This document shows, in pieces, positions 1 to 12,699 of a stretch of 64,000 nucleotides of DNA; position 1 is the first letter of the stretch, and every line of letters begins with the position of its first letter. The notes beneath the pieces were generated by a model, which saw nothing but the letters and a program-made list of their open reading frames with translations, ran no database searches and was not told the DNA's origin. The translations under genes and the position numbers were made by a program. The stretch spans positions 783,961-847,960 of the forward strand of contig CAJSYZ010000001.1 in NCBI GenBank assembly GCA_910574455.1, written 5' to 3'. Source of the DNA: Trichaptum fuscoviolaceum (lineage: Eukaryota > Basidiomycota > Agaricomycetes > Hymenochaetales > Trichaptaceae).

Positions 1-881
1 GGTCAAGTGGATGCACCGGCTGGCCCAGACGAGAAGACAGTGCTTCACTTTCATGGTCAGTTCAACTGCTTTTTTCTGTATCTAGAGTTCGATACAGGTG
101 CTGACTGACAATATCTCAAGGTGGTGGATACGTAATGGGATCCTCTCATCCGCAAGGGGGGGCTACAGGTCACGTTTGCAATGGCCTTCTGCAACATTGT
201 CCTAAACTCAAGCGCGTTTTTGCGGGCGGATACCGGCTCTCTACCAGCGCGCCCTTCACTCCCGCAAATGCGTTCCCAACGGCTCTGTTTGACGCGCTCG
301 CATCCTACGCCTATCTCGTCCGAGTAGTCGGGTTCAAACCGGAGAACATCATTGTCTCTGGTGACTCCGCTGGCGGCCATCTCGCGCTCACGCTTGCACG
401 GTATTTGGCGGTTAACGCTTTCACAGACCTACCGAAGCCCGGTGCAACAATTCTGATGAGCCCGACTGTGGAATGGACTGTAACACACTCGGACAAGGGC
501 GGCTCGTGGGAGCGCAACCCGGCTACGGACTACTGCATGGCTTTCTTCTACTCCGGGTACTCCAAGCGCTCGATCCTCGGGAAGCTCCCCGAAGAGAGCG
601 CGTCGACCAACGCGTGGATCTCGCCTGCCTCGCGGAAGCTCGCGCACCCTGAGGGCCTGTTCGTTGGGTTCCCGAAGACCTACCTTCTGGTCGGCGATGG
701 CGAGGTCTGCCTAGACTCGACGCACACCGTGCGCGACCGCATGGTAGCTGACTTGGGCACTGCGAACGTTCTATACGATGAAGTGAAGGACGCGACGCAC
801 GATTTCCTTGCAATGAGATGGCACGAGCCTGAGCGGACCGACACGCTCAAGCGCATTGGCACCTGGATTGAGTCCCTCTGA
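1..881 (+). CDS. alpha/beta hydrolase (HSL-type esterase/lipase), 5' truncated
   Basis: Serine esterase of the hormone-sensitive-lipase family, expected to hydrolyse small carboxyl esters. The 5' end lies outside the window. A first partial exon (1-55) ends in the codons for HFH plus one base; a GT-AG intron (56-120) joins it to an exon at 121 and completes the HGGGY oxyanion-hole motif across the junction. The nucleophile is in GDSAGG (near 361-378), the acid is probably the Asp in LLVGDGEVCLD (near 690-715), and the His is in DATHDFLA (near 792-815), so a full catalytic triad is visible. The stop is at 879-881. No signal peptide can be judged because the start is missing. The family call is firm; the substrate is unknown. 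Confidence 0.88.
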
Positions 882-2124
882 TTCTTTCTTCGTACTCTAT
901 TAGTTCTCCGACGTGTTCACGTTCGTGATTGTATGGAAATATGGAAACGTAATCTGCAGTTCGGAGATATGATTCTAACGCCTATTCAATGTCTCTTATA
1001 TTGTCATTATTGGTTTATCCCGAGCTATCACCTTCAAGTCGTATTTCTCCCAATCTTCGCCGACTCAATCTACCTCGTCGTTCAAGCCGCTCCGTCGATT
1101 AATAGAAGAAGCATTGTCCCAAGGGAAGGTGCAGGGTGAAAGCACCAACATCAAGGGCTGCATAAGCTTCCAAATGATAGAAGGCGGGCTGCATTGCAGC
1201 CATATGGTACAAAGTATGTATCAGTCTCTGTATGGCCATCCGGAACCACTCAATCGCAATCTCCAGTGCAGGGTTGACAGGGAAGGCAGGGTAGGGAAAA
1301 GTCTATCACCCTGAACCTGCCGAATGTGGATGAACGATCGAGTGGCCGGACCCGGTGCACTGCGGAGGTGAGCGAGAGACCCACTCCCATCAGGACTGCG
1401 CAGGATTATGGGCGCTACCCTTGCAGCGAGTATGAAATGCCTTTCACGATAAGGTGCAGCATGAGCCGAGCAAGCACACCGGCGGTCAGCATTAACCCCA
1501 TTAATCACATAAAAATTGGCATCGAGGCGATTTGGATTACGCTTAGCAGCATGGGCGAGTGGGGAGGACAACAAGGAAGGCAAGCGCATCCCGTCATGGG
1601 CCGTTGTTTCTCCAGCTACCCTGGCCGTGTGGGTTCAAAGTATCTCAGGATACCGCCAATTATACTACTACCAGTACTCCAAAGGCAGCTGAAATGTCCC
1701 GCCGAACGACCGATCGGATCGTGAGTGGACGCTAGATGTATATTAAGTCACTCCGAGACCTTCGCAAGCTAAGTAACGCAACATCCAAACGGATCTCTAG
1801 CGAGTCCGCGCGTCGTGGGCAAGGCTTTTCGTGCGGGCATCCCGCGCACCGCTGGGGTGGCTTAAACATAAAGCCGTGACACTGAGCGCGCACAGCAGCC
1901 GCTCCCCTCCTTCGATCCTAAGGACTCGAGCGCGCGCTTTCACTGCGCGTACTAGTGGCGGTCGGTCCAATTGAGGAACTTGAATTCTACTTAGGCTTTC
2001 CGTGCCGCGGGACTTGAAAGGCTAAGGCCCATTTATCACCATTCAGTCCTCAGCCACATTACCTCAAGGATCTTGCTACGTGGATCTGAAGTCGCCCCAT
2101 CCTCCCCCTTTCTTCTGAAGACTA
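882..2124. other. intergenic region, no supported gene
   Basis: About 1.2 kb between the esterase stop and the next start. Several short open frames exist on both strands (for example 1221-1589 minus and 1326-1724 plus), but they overlap one another, resemble no family I know and show no splice structure. A GC-richer tract at 1790-1950 precedes the next gene and may belong to its promoter. Confidence 0.5.
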
Positions 2125-3534
2125 TGTCGACGTTGACGATTCCGTCGCTCCCTCCGCTGGACGAGTATAGTTTAGTTGGAATATGGATGTCTACCGTCCT
2201 CTATGGTGCGTGTTCCACAGACTATTTGCAGACCAAGAACGAAATAACTGACCAATATAACAGGAATGAAGTGCGCGAACACCATGCTCCTATTAAGCTG
2301 AGGTCCGACATCTAACTATTGAAATTTTGTTCGTCAGCATTCTACTCTACGCGTCATGCATGTACATCCTCGTTCGTCGACACGCAGACAGTCGGTCGCA
2401 ATGGTATGCCTTCTCTCATGATTATCTCCTAACTCCTGTGACTGATGAAAGACTCTTCGCTATAGGGTACTCATGCTCACTTCATCTATTCTCTTCATCC
2501 TTGCGACAATGCACATTGGAGCATCGTTAAGGCAATTAATCGACTCACTTATTGATGCACCGAAGACGGGCATCCCGCAAGCATCTATTCTGTACTGGGT
2601 AGATCTATCGCCGGATGTTAACAAAGTCAAGGGCTATGCGTACACACTGATTGTACGTACGTTAGACGTCTTCTTCCTTATGATCTGCTAACACTGCAGC
2701 ACAAAGGACTCTATGCAAGATTTTGTGCTGATCTGGAGATTATATGTGGTCTGGGGGAGTAGATGGCACGCTGTGGTCCTACCAGTACGTTTCTACGGCG
2801 AACTTCACTCCAAAAAATGCGTATCTAATTTTAACTATTGTCTTTTCTATGAAAGCTACTACTTGAAGCTGTCCACCTAGGCGTGGGCCTCTCGGAGACA
2901 GCAATCACCACTGGTTCGGGCCATCTGCCGCAGTTCTCACCCCTGCTGATCCTTGCTTGGGTTATTGTCGTGACCATAAACGTCGGTACGACCTTGGGCA
3001 TAGCCGGCCGGTTGCTATACATTGAGCGCTCGATGTCCTTCAGCCAGACTTGGACTTCGAACGCGGGCCCGAGCACTTCGCGTTACTCGGCACCCATATT
3101 CACGATGGTCGAGTCAGGCGCCATCTTCACCACGTCCACCATCGTGCTACTCGTGCTGTATGCAGTGAGTAGCCCGTTACTCCAGACAGCCGTAAATATT
3201 GCCACGCAACTCGCCGTAAGTTCTCCTGGAAGCCTTCGTAATTTTTTTTAATGTCGTACTGACGTGAGGGAAAATCCAGGCTACGACTCCCCTCCTTATT
3301 ATTGTGCGCGTCGGATTCGGACTCACTCACAGCTTCGGCAGCAGAAAGCAGTCCGTCGATCGTTTCGGCAAGGTCAACTCGAAGAATCATACGATCAGTG
3401 CGGAAGTCAATATATTCCGTACGGTTAAGAGTGACGCGGATACCGCTGTGGACGACAACAATAACGACTATAGGCTTGATGAGTATAAACCAGACGGGAC
3501 GAACTCTGATTACAGCTCTGCGAGAAATGTTTGA
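2125..3534 (+). CDS. seven-transmembrane protein, DUF6534-like
   Basis: Member of a large mushroom family of seven-helix membrane proteins of unknown function. I chose the ATG at 2125 (MSTLTIPSLPPLD). Readable exons then give a helix ending CMYILVRRHADS (near 2340-2400), a helix with MHIGASLRQL (near 2510-2535), the family-typical LIWRLYVVWG (near 2730-2755), helices around LLILAWVIVV and STIVLLVLYA, and a charged, Asn/Asp-rich cytoplasmic tail ending at 3534. At least six short introns are needed. The join near 2290-2336 is unresolved: no canonical GT-AG intron keeps the frame between the MKCANT exon and the next helix, so either an unusual splice or a small lesion is present. Confidence 0.6.
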
Positions 3535-4473
3535 ACGCTCTCTTGTTCAAGTTTATTTCTCGACCTTCTGTGATTAGAACTTACCCATCGGACACTTTAG
3601 CATAATATGGCTTGTACGATACTGAAAGATACTAAATAGAGCTTCCGCATAATCCGTTGACTCGATGATCAATTTAATGTATCACATCCGAAATGTAGAC
3701 AATTTGTACTGAAAATCTGTGCGATTAAAGTTTAAACTCCGGCTTGGAAGCCTGCCAGAAGGTGGGCGTCGCTCAACTTCAAGATGTTGAAGCTATGTTG
3801 CGCGCCGTGCTCATCATTTGAACGCTGAATCTTGCGAGTGATACGCTGTCTGACTCAACTTATCTAGGCCTCTTAGCTGAACTGCTCCTATCTGCGATAT
3901 CGCTGCTACCCGCTACCACGAAATTTGACCACATGGTCCAAAGGGAGGCTTGGTTGACCCTTCGCGCTTTGCATCAGGTTTCAATGCCTCCCTGCAGTCG
4001 CATAGGGACTTCAGTCGACCCTGGTGATTCTCGTGATGGACTTTGCTTGCTCTCACCGATCTTTGACGAGGTCCTTCTTTCGCGTTTGCTTGGTTACTCT
4101 GTTCAGCCCCGGGGGCGCTCATACATACTTCATCATGCTGCGCGATCTGCGGAGTACCTTTGCGGCTTAGTTTATACACAAATAGCACACCATCATGATT
4201 CATAGCACTCGCAAAGCGCGATAGGAATCCGCCAAAATACTGAAACCATCGCGATTCCCCAAGGGTCGGACAAAGCTAGCCGGATGCCTAACGCACATCG
4301 CTACTAGTCGTATTCCGGGGGATGCCCGATGACTGTGCCCAGGTTATCATGCAAGGCTTCCGTGCCTACTCGCTTTCCCCTCTTCAACCAAGAGCTGCCC
4401 AGCGGCTCGCATGCCAGTTCATCTCTGGTCTTTCTCTGAGCTGTTCTCTCCCCGCACCTTGCCCACAAGCATC
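3535..4473. other. intergenic region
   Basis: About 0.9 kb between the seven-helix gene and the P450. Only short, overlapping open frames without recognisable similarity are present (for example 3913-4203 minus against 3933-4205 plus). CT-rich sequence at 4370-4470 just before the P450 start is the likely core promoter. Confidence 0.5.
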
Positions 4474-6729
4474 ATGTCGTCCTGGACCCTTTCCAGCCTG
4501 ACCTCGCTTCAGTCCGCCGCCATATTCTTCTTCCTGGTCGCGGGCCTGACGATCACTAGCACGTCAGGGTCAAGAAATGTCTGTACTGAGAGCCTGCCGA
4601 TGTCAGGACTGTATTGATCTGGATTCACTCTAGTCTCGAACTAAGAAAAGCCCGCCTATTGTACATATTTCAGTGAGTTTTAGGATGTATGACATCACGT
4701 TTGCTGGACTAACAAAACTTTGAAGGATGAGGATATGTTTGAGAATCCTCGAGAGGCATACGAGCAGGTGCTCTCTGAAAACGGGCATGTTGTTGGTGTG
4801 TGGAGAAAAGGCAGAGTAAGTTCTACGTATGGACAACTCACTTCGGCTTGACACTGACGCTTCTGGTCCTTTAGCTGGAATACATCGTTGACGAAGAGGT
4901 GACACACGAAGTCTTGACCCAAGGTCAAGTCTATAGCTTTGAAGCTGGAACAGCAACTGTAAGTTCTGCTCATTAATGTATTCAGCGATACGTAACCCGT
5001 CTTGCCCATGACCATGCTGTTAGATCCTCAACCTTCACTATTTCTATCAATTCTTCGGAAACAAGTTCTTTCAGGATTTGGATGACCTCGTGCACAAGGC
5101 AATCATCGCTAGGATGCCTATGATCGTCGAGCAGGGTCAGTGCATCGGAGGTATTTCACATGTCTAACTTAACTGAACTTTAATTGTCCAGAGTGGCCTG
5201 TGTTCCTGAAGCACGCAGACGCGTTAATTGAGCGCACACAAACCGCTGCTCAACGCAACGCGGGAGAGTCACGGGCCGACGATGAGCTCGTGGATGTCTT
5301 CGACCACGCACAAAGGAGCCTCGCAGAAGCCATGACAATCATCATCTTTGGACAGGTCTGTCCGCCCATGCCCGAGTGCTATATGGACTCAATACTTACG
5401 GAAATCGCGATATGTACAGCAATTTGTAAATGCCCGAAACCTTCGGGTTGTCGAGCACATGGCAATGGCCATAGCAGAGCTTACTGGCATATATCAGAAC
5501 ACATCCTATTTCGCTCGGACCTTCCCTTCTATATGGCGCGTCATAACAGTGTGAGGACTCGTCTTTTCTCTCTCCCCGGATGACCTTCACTGATTCTCTC
5601 CTGTAGCACTAAGGTGATATTCGGATCAATAATCTGGGGTTACTTCCGTGTCCTTGGGCCTCAGATATGGACTGAGCTTCGGTCACGGAGGTATAAGGAA
5701 ACACCGAAATGGCGAGGCGATGAAGACGAAGTGAGCTACGGTGAAATTCCCGGCTCAGATGTCACACTAACGCATTTCCAAGGGCACATTGCTCAATTAT
5801 TTGACCTGGAAGTATGGGAACCGCGAAACCGGCGAAGTCGGGATTGTTGCCTTCTGCCTAGTTATGTCTCTAATGCTCTCGTTAGTACACCATTTTGCCT
5901 CGCCTCATTGATAAAGTCTAACGCCCCTATAGGGTTGTTTTCGCGTCAGTACACCAAACGTAAGCTTGACCTCTGAACGAAACCCCCACCCATCCTGATT
6001 TATGATCGACTGTAGTGCTTCTGTGACGGTCTGGACCATATTTGAGCTCTCCCGACGTCCCGAGTACCTGGCCGCAATCAGAGACGAATTGTTCTCCAAC
6101 TCTGCTGTACATCCATCAACCAAACGGCCTATCATCTCGTATGAATCTCTTCAAAGTGCCGAGCATCTTGACTCCTTCATTCGCGAAGTCTTGCGCACGA
6201 AAGGCGACACGCTGAGCACCTGCAGACAAACAACCCAAGAAGCCACCATCGCTGGCTTAACGATCCCAAAAGGTATGGCTTCGGGCTTGCTCATTGACCC
6301 AGGAGTCAAACTGTCGGCTAATCTTGTATTCTCTCGCTCCCTCCATTCTCAAGGGTCACTTGTGATTCCGATGGCATCCCTATCTCATTTCAACAAGAAG
6401 TACCACGGGTCGGACGCCGGTGAGTTCAAAGGCGATAGGTGGGTGCAGAGTGGAAAACAAGCCGCTACAGTCAGCGCCTCGTACTTTCCCTTCGGACTGG
6501 GAAGATGGGCTTGCCCAGGGAGAGTACTGGCAATATCAGGTCAGGTTCTCGTTTTTTCTGACAAATTGCCTATCGCTGATGGTCACACCCAGAGATCAAA
6601 ATGATGATCTGGGCTATCATCGACCGAACGACGCCAAAGCTAGAAGGTGAATATCGGATTGTGGATCCTCTCAATATCACGTCAGTGCCGCCGGAAGGAA
6701 AGATCGTTTTGGAAAGGTATTCCGATTAA
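4474..6729 (+). CDS. cytochrome P450 monooxygenase
   Basis: Haem-thiolate monooxygenase, probably ER-anchored and using a P450 reductase. The ATG at 4474 gives MSSWTLSS followed by a hydrophobic anchor (AAIFFFLVAGL). About a dozen short exons follow. The K-helix ExxR is present (REVLR, near 6182-6196), followed by KGDTLS; the PERF-loop equivalent is GDRW (near 6432); the haem ligand loop is FGLGRWACPG (near 6490-6520), with the expected Cys. The I-helix lacks the usual AGxxTT and reads FASVHQT instead, a variant seen in some fungal P450 clades. The N-terminus between the anchor and the first conserved strand looks short, and its splicing (4540-4730) is uncertain. The substrate cannot be inferred. 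It converges with the gene on the other strand. Confidence 0.88.
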
Positions 6730-7175
6730 GAGACGGTCTTCTTGAGAAAATAGCCCTTCATCTTATATCTGTTCTACTTTCTTTACCCATTTTTCGATGT
6801 ACATTGTGCTATTATGTAGATATGTGTATTTAATCCCTTGCTATACATTCTTACGTGCTCTGCAAAACTTGCCCTCTCCCTCTCTAACAAAAATACCAAG
6901 ATCGTCAGCCCTCCATTGTTCTTCATTTGATGCTTTCAGATGTTAGGTGATCGATTTGGGACGTAGTATTACATTGAACAGGGAAACTTCCACGGACTTT
7001 TGTACCTTATACATCATCATGATAGTAAATAATCTAATTAGAAAAACATGTCAGCCTTTTGTTTTCGGAGTGCAAACAAAGAACAAGAAGCGTACTTAGA
7101 TGAAATCAAGGGTCTGCTTGGGTGCAGAGCAGCCACAAAACAGAACCTACGGGCATATGCATTGCGAAAAGCAAG
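6730..7175. other. convergent 3' intergenic region
   Basis: 446 bp between the P450 stop and the stop of the minus-strand kinase/phosphatase gene. AT-rich with T-runs, as expected for two facing 3' ends. No gene is seen; the open frame starting near 7048 overlaps the end of the kinase gene on the opposite strand. Confidence 0.55.
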
Positions 7176-8968
7176 TCACTTCCCGTCGATCTGCAACCAC
7201 ATCGACCAAAACCGCTTAGCTTCTGCGTCTCCTTCAAACACCCAATGCACGATCTTAATCTCTTCATAGCCTTCGTTCATTGACGGAGCTTCGAACTGAT
7301 CCCTGAACGATGCGATGGCTGAGTACGGAACTAGCTCTCGACGCTAAAGCAGCTGATGAGCGAGAAATTCGCTCAGATATTACTGGAGGACATACGGAAA
7401 CTTTCTGGGCATTGGACTTGTCGCGATCTAGCAGCGGAAGACATAAAGCACGGAAGAGGTTGTTGTGCCATGCAAGTTCTGCAGAACATTGGAAGACGAA
7501 GCATCTGGAACCACTCTCAGATACTGATAAATGCTTGAGACCGAAGCGAAGATCACTACCTGACTTTCACGCTAAGCTTCTTCGCAAGGTCAATGTAAAT
7601 CTTGCGCGTCTTCATGTCCCTGTTCGTATTATCTATCAAGACGGTCGCTAAGTAAGAGGTCCCCATTCAGAGATAGTCAGGGCAATACTGACCTACTACG
7701 CAACTTATGCCTTTCCTCAGAAATTCCTCGACTGCCTTCAAACACTTGTTGCGATTGCCCAAGGTATCCTGGTTGACATGACCGTAGTTCGAGGGCTGAA
7801 AGTTCCGCTCATAAAACGTTGTCTTTCCCGTGCCTGGATAGCCGACGAAGAGGACCAGCTCAACACCGACAGTCTTACCCGGGATGATTGGCGAAGAAGT
7901 AGGCGTTACCTTCGGTACTGTTTGATAGACAATGTTGAGAAATGGATAGATCGATTGATGTGTAATGGCGCACGATCTTTCGGTAGGCTGCTAACATGGA
8001 AGCCTTGTAAGGTGTAAGGCTGCGCCTCAAGCCCAAGGAAATATTCCTTTCGAAAAGTTTAGCTTGCAAAAGCTGACATTTGATTCTTATGCACACACCT
8101 CAGGAGTATAGAATGGCATGCCCAAGTTTTCAGCCCACTTCCGATCCGTTCCCGCGAAGTCTGATGGCCTTCCCGCGGCGTCGCCAACGAAGAATGAACT
8201 AGCAGCGTCTGTGTTGCCGTGTCGGTATAGAAGAGGAGATAAAGATAAAAGTGCTGATACCAATGTTCACACCTCTTTCGAGAGCCAGCTTCTCTAACAC
8301 GAACCACATGCCAGGCATAGGCTTTCGATATACATCTTTCTCAGTGGCGGCAATGAGGAAGAATGGCACCTCATTCAGCTAAAGTAAACGTGAGCTGGGA
8401 CCTGGAAAAGTAGACAAACGACTGACCTTCTTCGCTATGAGCGGCACCTTCTCCTTCCATTCCGCCAATTTTTTGTTCTTCCAGTTCTGGTTGGTGATGA
8501 GGATGACAGTGAAGCTGTGACCTTCATGAATATGAGTAATACTGAAAGGGAAACTGTTACTTGCCCAGACTCATGAACTTCCTTCAACTTCCCCGGGACG
8601 ACCTTGTTCCAGAATTCCCAGTGTAGAGGATCAGCTTTCATGGCTGGTTTTCCTCTCTGGAAACTTGACTTGATCACCGTTCCGTCGAGATCGAAAGCGG
8701 CTACTTTCGTGTGCCACTCTGGCTCAAGATTCGTGCCATACAGACACGTTTTAGCGAAGGGCAGCCTAATCCACTTGAATGGTCCGGATGACGCTTCTCC
8801 GGATCCTTCTCCTGGCTTGTCAAATATCGTGAATACTACGGAGAGTCCCAGTGGTCACGATGTGGTCGGAAACTGAAATGTGTTCATCTCACGTCGTTTC
8901 GGTGGTCCTCCTTCAAGGCTATCAGTGCCATCTCGTGGCCTCTTGTTTGGCCCAGATGAACTACTCAT
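7176..8968 (-). CDS. pnk1: bifunctional polynucleotide 3'-phosphatase/5'-kinase (PNKP/Pnk1)
   Basis: DNA-end repair enzyme that removes 3'-phosphates and phosphorylates 5'-OH ends. The start at 8966-8968 gives MSSSSGPNKRPRD, followed by GGPPKR, resembling a bipartite nuclear signal. The phosphatase domain has the HAD nucleophile motif FDLDGT (near 8690), then ITNQNWKNKK, KPMPGMW and FVGDAAGRPSDF. The kinase domain has the P-loop VGYPGTGKTT (near 7820), then DTLGNR, IDNTNRD and a C-terminus ending in MWLQIDGK. About ten introns of 50-60 nt can be placed in phase, including one at 7938-7996 and one at 7535-7590 that restore continuous homology, so the gene looks intact. There is no FHA domain, as in fission yeast Pnk1. 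About 420 residues. Confidence 0.9.
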
Positions 8969-9978
8969 TGTCGCAGTAGTTCTAAAAGCCCTTAAAACCG
9001 TGAAGGCGAGTAAGCTTGCAGATCTTCTGGTGCGATGTAAGAGAGCCGTGGTGAAGGTAGACTGCAGGTGCCCCGCGTGTCTTCTGGGACGCGACTCGGA
9101 CGCGTTTCTTCTTCAGGTTATGGTCTTCAACAACTTGAAGTTGAAGTTCTCACGCTAATTCTTCAAGTTCGCCTGGACTTGAACCTTCATCGAATCATCG
9201 TCAGTGTCGATTTCCTCCAAACCGAACCTTCAGCCAATCGTTTCCTTCAGTTGGTCAACTCGCTTCAACAGCTTGTAGCTCACTGCTATTGGGACCTGGT
9301 CTACAATCTTCAGAGAAATCTGACCGCGACCGACCAACCGCACAGACAGACTTGATTAGGAGCATAGAATATTTCTAGCTCTGACGAATGCTTATGCGTT
9401 CTTCTAGTATATGTATCCTTACCGAGCGCGTGTGGAGGTCTGCATGCAAAACCAGGTGTTTAACTACATCGTCTTCCGGCCGGACTTTCACATTGTCTCT
9501 TATTTCGGCATCTGAGATCAGTGTAGTAAGTCACCATTGCTTTTGGAACCGTGAGTGGCAAGATGACATACAGATATTCAGGTTAAGGCGTCAGCGCGTT
9601 GTTTCGTACTATCGAAGCTGATTTTGCATTCACTCTGGTCCGGCAGTACTGAAGAAGATTGGACATCGGGAGCAGAGCGGGCAGCATTTGGTCTATTCCT
9701 GTACGAACATGCCTCACGATGGATGGCTCGAAGCTCTCACCCACCGAGTGGCACGCGTGCCCATTCATTCATTCTTCTCTAATGAATGCTTATCGCGGTC
9801 CGTTAAGATGCCGTCCAAAGCACTCGAGGTTCTTCTGTAATACCCCCCAACTCTCCGATCTACATTCAAGTTCTGTCTTCTTTGAAGCTATCTGCTCACA
9901 AACCGAGCAGCTTAAAGACACGACGTATTGCCATACTGAAAATACGTTCGGGTCCTGAGGACCGTACAAACTGCAAAG
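8969..9978. other. divergent intergenic region, possible decayed coding fragment
   Basis: About 1 kb between the divergent kinase/phosphatase and permease genes, so it must hold both promoters. On the minus strand, 8985-9330 contains three partially open frames with a Lys/Glu-rich, coiled-coil-like composition, interrupted by stops and not joined by plausible introns. It may be an old coding fragment or chance; I do not call a gene. Confidence 0.35.
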
Positions 9979-12246
9979 ATGGCGAAAGGGGAGCAATCCT
10001 TATCTTCGAAGGATAGCCACGAAGTACTTGAATCGAAGTCAACGATATCGCCAGATGACGCTTTTCTCGCCAGTCTTGGTTACAAACAGGAGTTCAAACG
10101 CCAGTTCACTAGGTTAGAACTCTTTGGCGTTTCCTTCAGTATAATTGGTGTTTTGCCTTCCATCGCGTGAGTCTCATTTCGCTATCGCAAAGTGCCTTTT
10201 ACTTACCGCTTTTACGTAGGTCGGTCCTAGTGTACGCCATTCCTAACGGAGGAACATCTGCGTTAGTTTGGGGAGTATGTTACTTCCTCAAATGCCTTTT
10301 AAATGGACTACTGACATGCTGCAGTGGGCAACATGCACCGTATTCCTCACTTTCATCGGCTTGGCGATGGCAGAACTAGGCTCCGCGATGCCTACATCTG
10401 GAGGGCTCTACTACTGGACGTTCGCATTCTCATCCCTGCACTGGCGACGGTTTCTAGCTTGGATTGTCGGATGTGAGAATGCATTCCTATTTTCCCGTCA
10501 ATTACTCCTCTCATGCCTCCCTTTATAGATGCCAATACGCTCGGTCTCATCGCTGGCGTGGCTTCTGTGGACTGGGGCTGTGCCGTACAGGTCATGGCAG
10601 CAGCGAGCATTGGATCAGACATGACATTTGCTCCTACGACTCAGCAAACATTGTGCGTACCTCAATGCGCCGCCAGAGGAGTGAATCTGATTATTAGTAC
10701 CTTTGATAGTGGGGTATATGTAGCAATCCTTGTCCTGCATGCCATGATATGCAGCCTCGCGACAAGAGTCCTCGCGCGCCTGCAGAATCTATACATTGTG
10801 CTCAACATTTTGTACGTGTCATTCACTATCGTGCACGAGTACCTACAGTTTGACATGTCTTTTCAGACTCTGCGCGGCGGTTATAATAGCCCTTCCTGCA
10901 GCTACACCAAAGGAATTCAAGAACAGCGCAAGCTACGCTCTGGGCAATTTCACTAATCGTATGTATCTCTTTGCCACCCGATGATCCTTGACTTATCAGC
11001 ATATCACGTACAGTGAACGGCTGGCCTGACGGCTACGCATTCATATTAAGTTTCTTGGCCCCCTTATGGACTATAGGTCAGTCATACCTTCGTATTACCT
11101 TCTTTCTTCTCGTGTATACTAACTTCAACTAGGAGCATTTGACTCAAGCGTCCATATAAGCGAGGAGGCGACAAATGCCCGTACAGCTGTTCCTTTCGCG
11201 ATCATCTCCTCAGCTGTTGTGGCCTGCATTCTCGGATGGGGTGAGTGAGAGCGTTGAGCAAAATTGCTCGCGATACTAACCCAGAAGCCAGGGATAAATA
11301 TGGCATTGGTCTTCAATATGGGAAAAGATCTTGAGGGCATTCTGTCTAGCCCGATCGGCCAGCCCTTAGCTACTGTAAGTGTCTGGGGTTTCGTTTCCGG
11401 TACAAAAGCCCTAATCTAGGCTTTCACGTAGATTTTCTTCAATAGCTTCGGAAAGATAGGAACCCTCGTTCTATGGTCTTTCCTCGTAATCGTTCAGTTC
11501 ATGATGGGAACTAGCATTGTGAATTCCATGTTACAATTCACTGTAGAGCAGAGGCGTCTAACGAGACTCGCAGCTTCTAGCTTCATCACGTCAAACGTTT
11601 GCGTTCGCCCGCGATGGCGGACTACCCTTTTCGAGGATCATCTATAGGATCAACCCATACACCAAGACACCTGTAAATGGTGTTTGGATTGCCGCGTTCA
11701 CGGCTTTATGCCTTGGCCTGCTTGCTTTCGCTGGGGCGTCAGCTATCACCGCGATCTTCGCACTTGGGATCGCGGGACAATACTGTGCATACTCCATCCC
11801 GATCGTCTCCCGATTCATATTCAAGAACAACTTCAAGCCTGGTCCCTTCTACTTGGGCAAATTTGTGTGTACTCTCGTCGCGATTGCAATGGATCTCTAC
11901 TATGTACTTATACAGACACCCTTTACAGAGTTTCCCGGCTGCAGCGATAGCCGTTTTATGGATGTGGTTCACGACAATCGTGTTCTTCTTCCCGGCAACT
12001 CCAGGCGCATCGGCGGCAGAGATGAATTATACGGTCGTAGTCCTCGGGGGCGTTCTCACCTTCGCAATCGTGTATTACTTCTTCCCCAAATATGGTGGTA
12101 TACATTGGTTCGAGGGCCCAGTTGGGCGGATACGACTGGAGCAAGGGGAGCTAGAGGACGAAGTAAGACAGAGGAGCGGGTCGATCGGAAGTATCGAAAA
12201 AAGGGTGGAGAACGTATCGGAAGAAAAACAGATAGTAAGGGATTGA
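9979..12246 (+). CDS. amino-acid/GABA/choline-type permease (APC superfamily)
   Basis: Plasma-membrane cotransporter of the fungal Uga4/Hnm1 branch of the APC superfamily. The ATG at 9979 opens a hydrophilic N-tail (MAKGEQSLSSKD) with the family-typical DDAFLASLGY-KQEFKR lead before TM1. Conserved blocks follow: SFSIIGVLPSIA, MAELGSAMPTSGGLYYW, the SSRQTFAFARDGG signature (near 11570-11625) and GPFYLGKF near the penultimate helices. About ten short introns; the last one (donor after GKF near 11862, acceptor at 11928) restores the helix containing AIAVLWMWF. The C-tail is strongly charged (EQGELEDEVRQRSGS). About 550 residues, normal for the family. The substrate is not determined; the gene is followed on the same strand by a TauD-type dioxygenase. 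Confidence 0.87.
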
Positions 12247-12699
12247 AGCCTTCACAGTGTATTATAGAAGGGCTAGAGCTTGCCAAGCATCTATTCTTTC
12301 GCTTACGCACATGTCAAGACTGGCGTAAGGAACGTCACGACAAAGCTCAGGTATAAGCAAAGAAAGACTGAGGTTCTGCTTGGTGCTGAAGGTCGGGGTG
12401 CTATAAGCACGACTGTTGCTTTGTAATGCTTTCGGACGGACCGAGACCGATTTCTCCAACGGAGATATTTTTTAGCGCAAGATGGCGTGAATTCTCATGC
12501 AAGCACGAATGCAGGTGTATTCGGGCTCCTTATCTTCGCTCGCACTCCTCCACAACACAAACGGTCTGATGCCATTCGAGCTCGGCATGGCACAATTTGT
12601 CGCTCTTGGGCCTTACTATGTCTGGTATTTAAGCTCGCCTTTGGGCAGCTGCTTCGACAGACCTAGAGATCTCTTCCCTACAAACTTTACGTCCTCAAA
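12247..12699 (+). other. intergenic region with likely dioxygenase promoter
   Basis: 453 bp between the permease stop and the dioxygenase start. A TATTTAAG-like box lies at 12626-12633, about 70 bp before the start codon, with CT-rich sequence between. No gene is seen. Confidence 0.45.

Noticed and set aside
311..813. Long antisense open frames over the esterase exon
   Set aside because: They are shadows of the GC-rich coding strand; the sense frame has a complete catalytic triad.
8985..9330. Coiled-coil-like minus-strand text between the kinase/phosphatase and permease genes
   Set aside because: Frames are broken by stops and no introns join them; it could equally be promoter sequence with biased composition.
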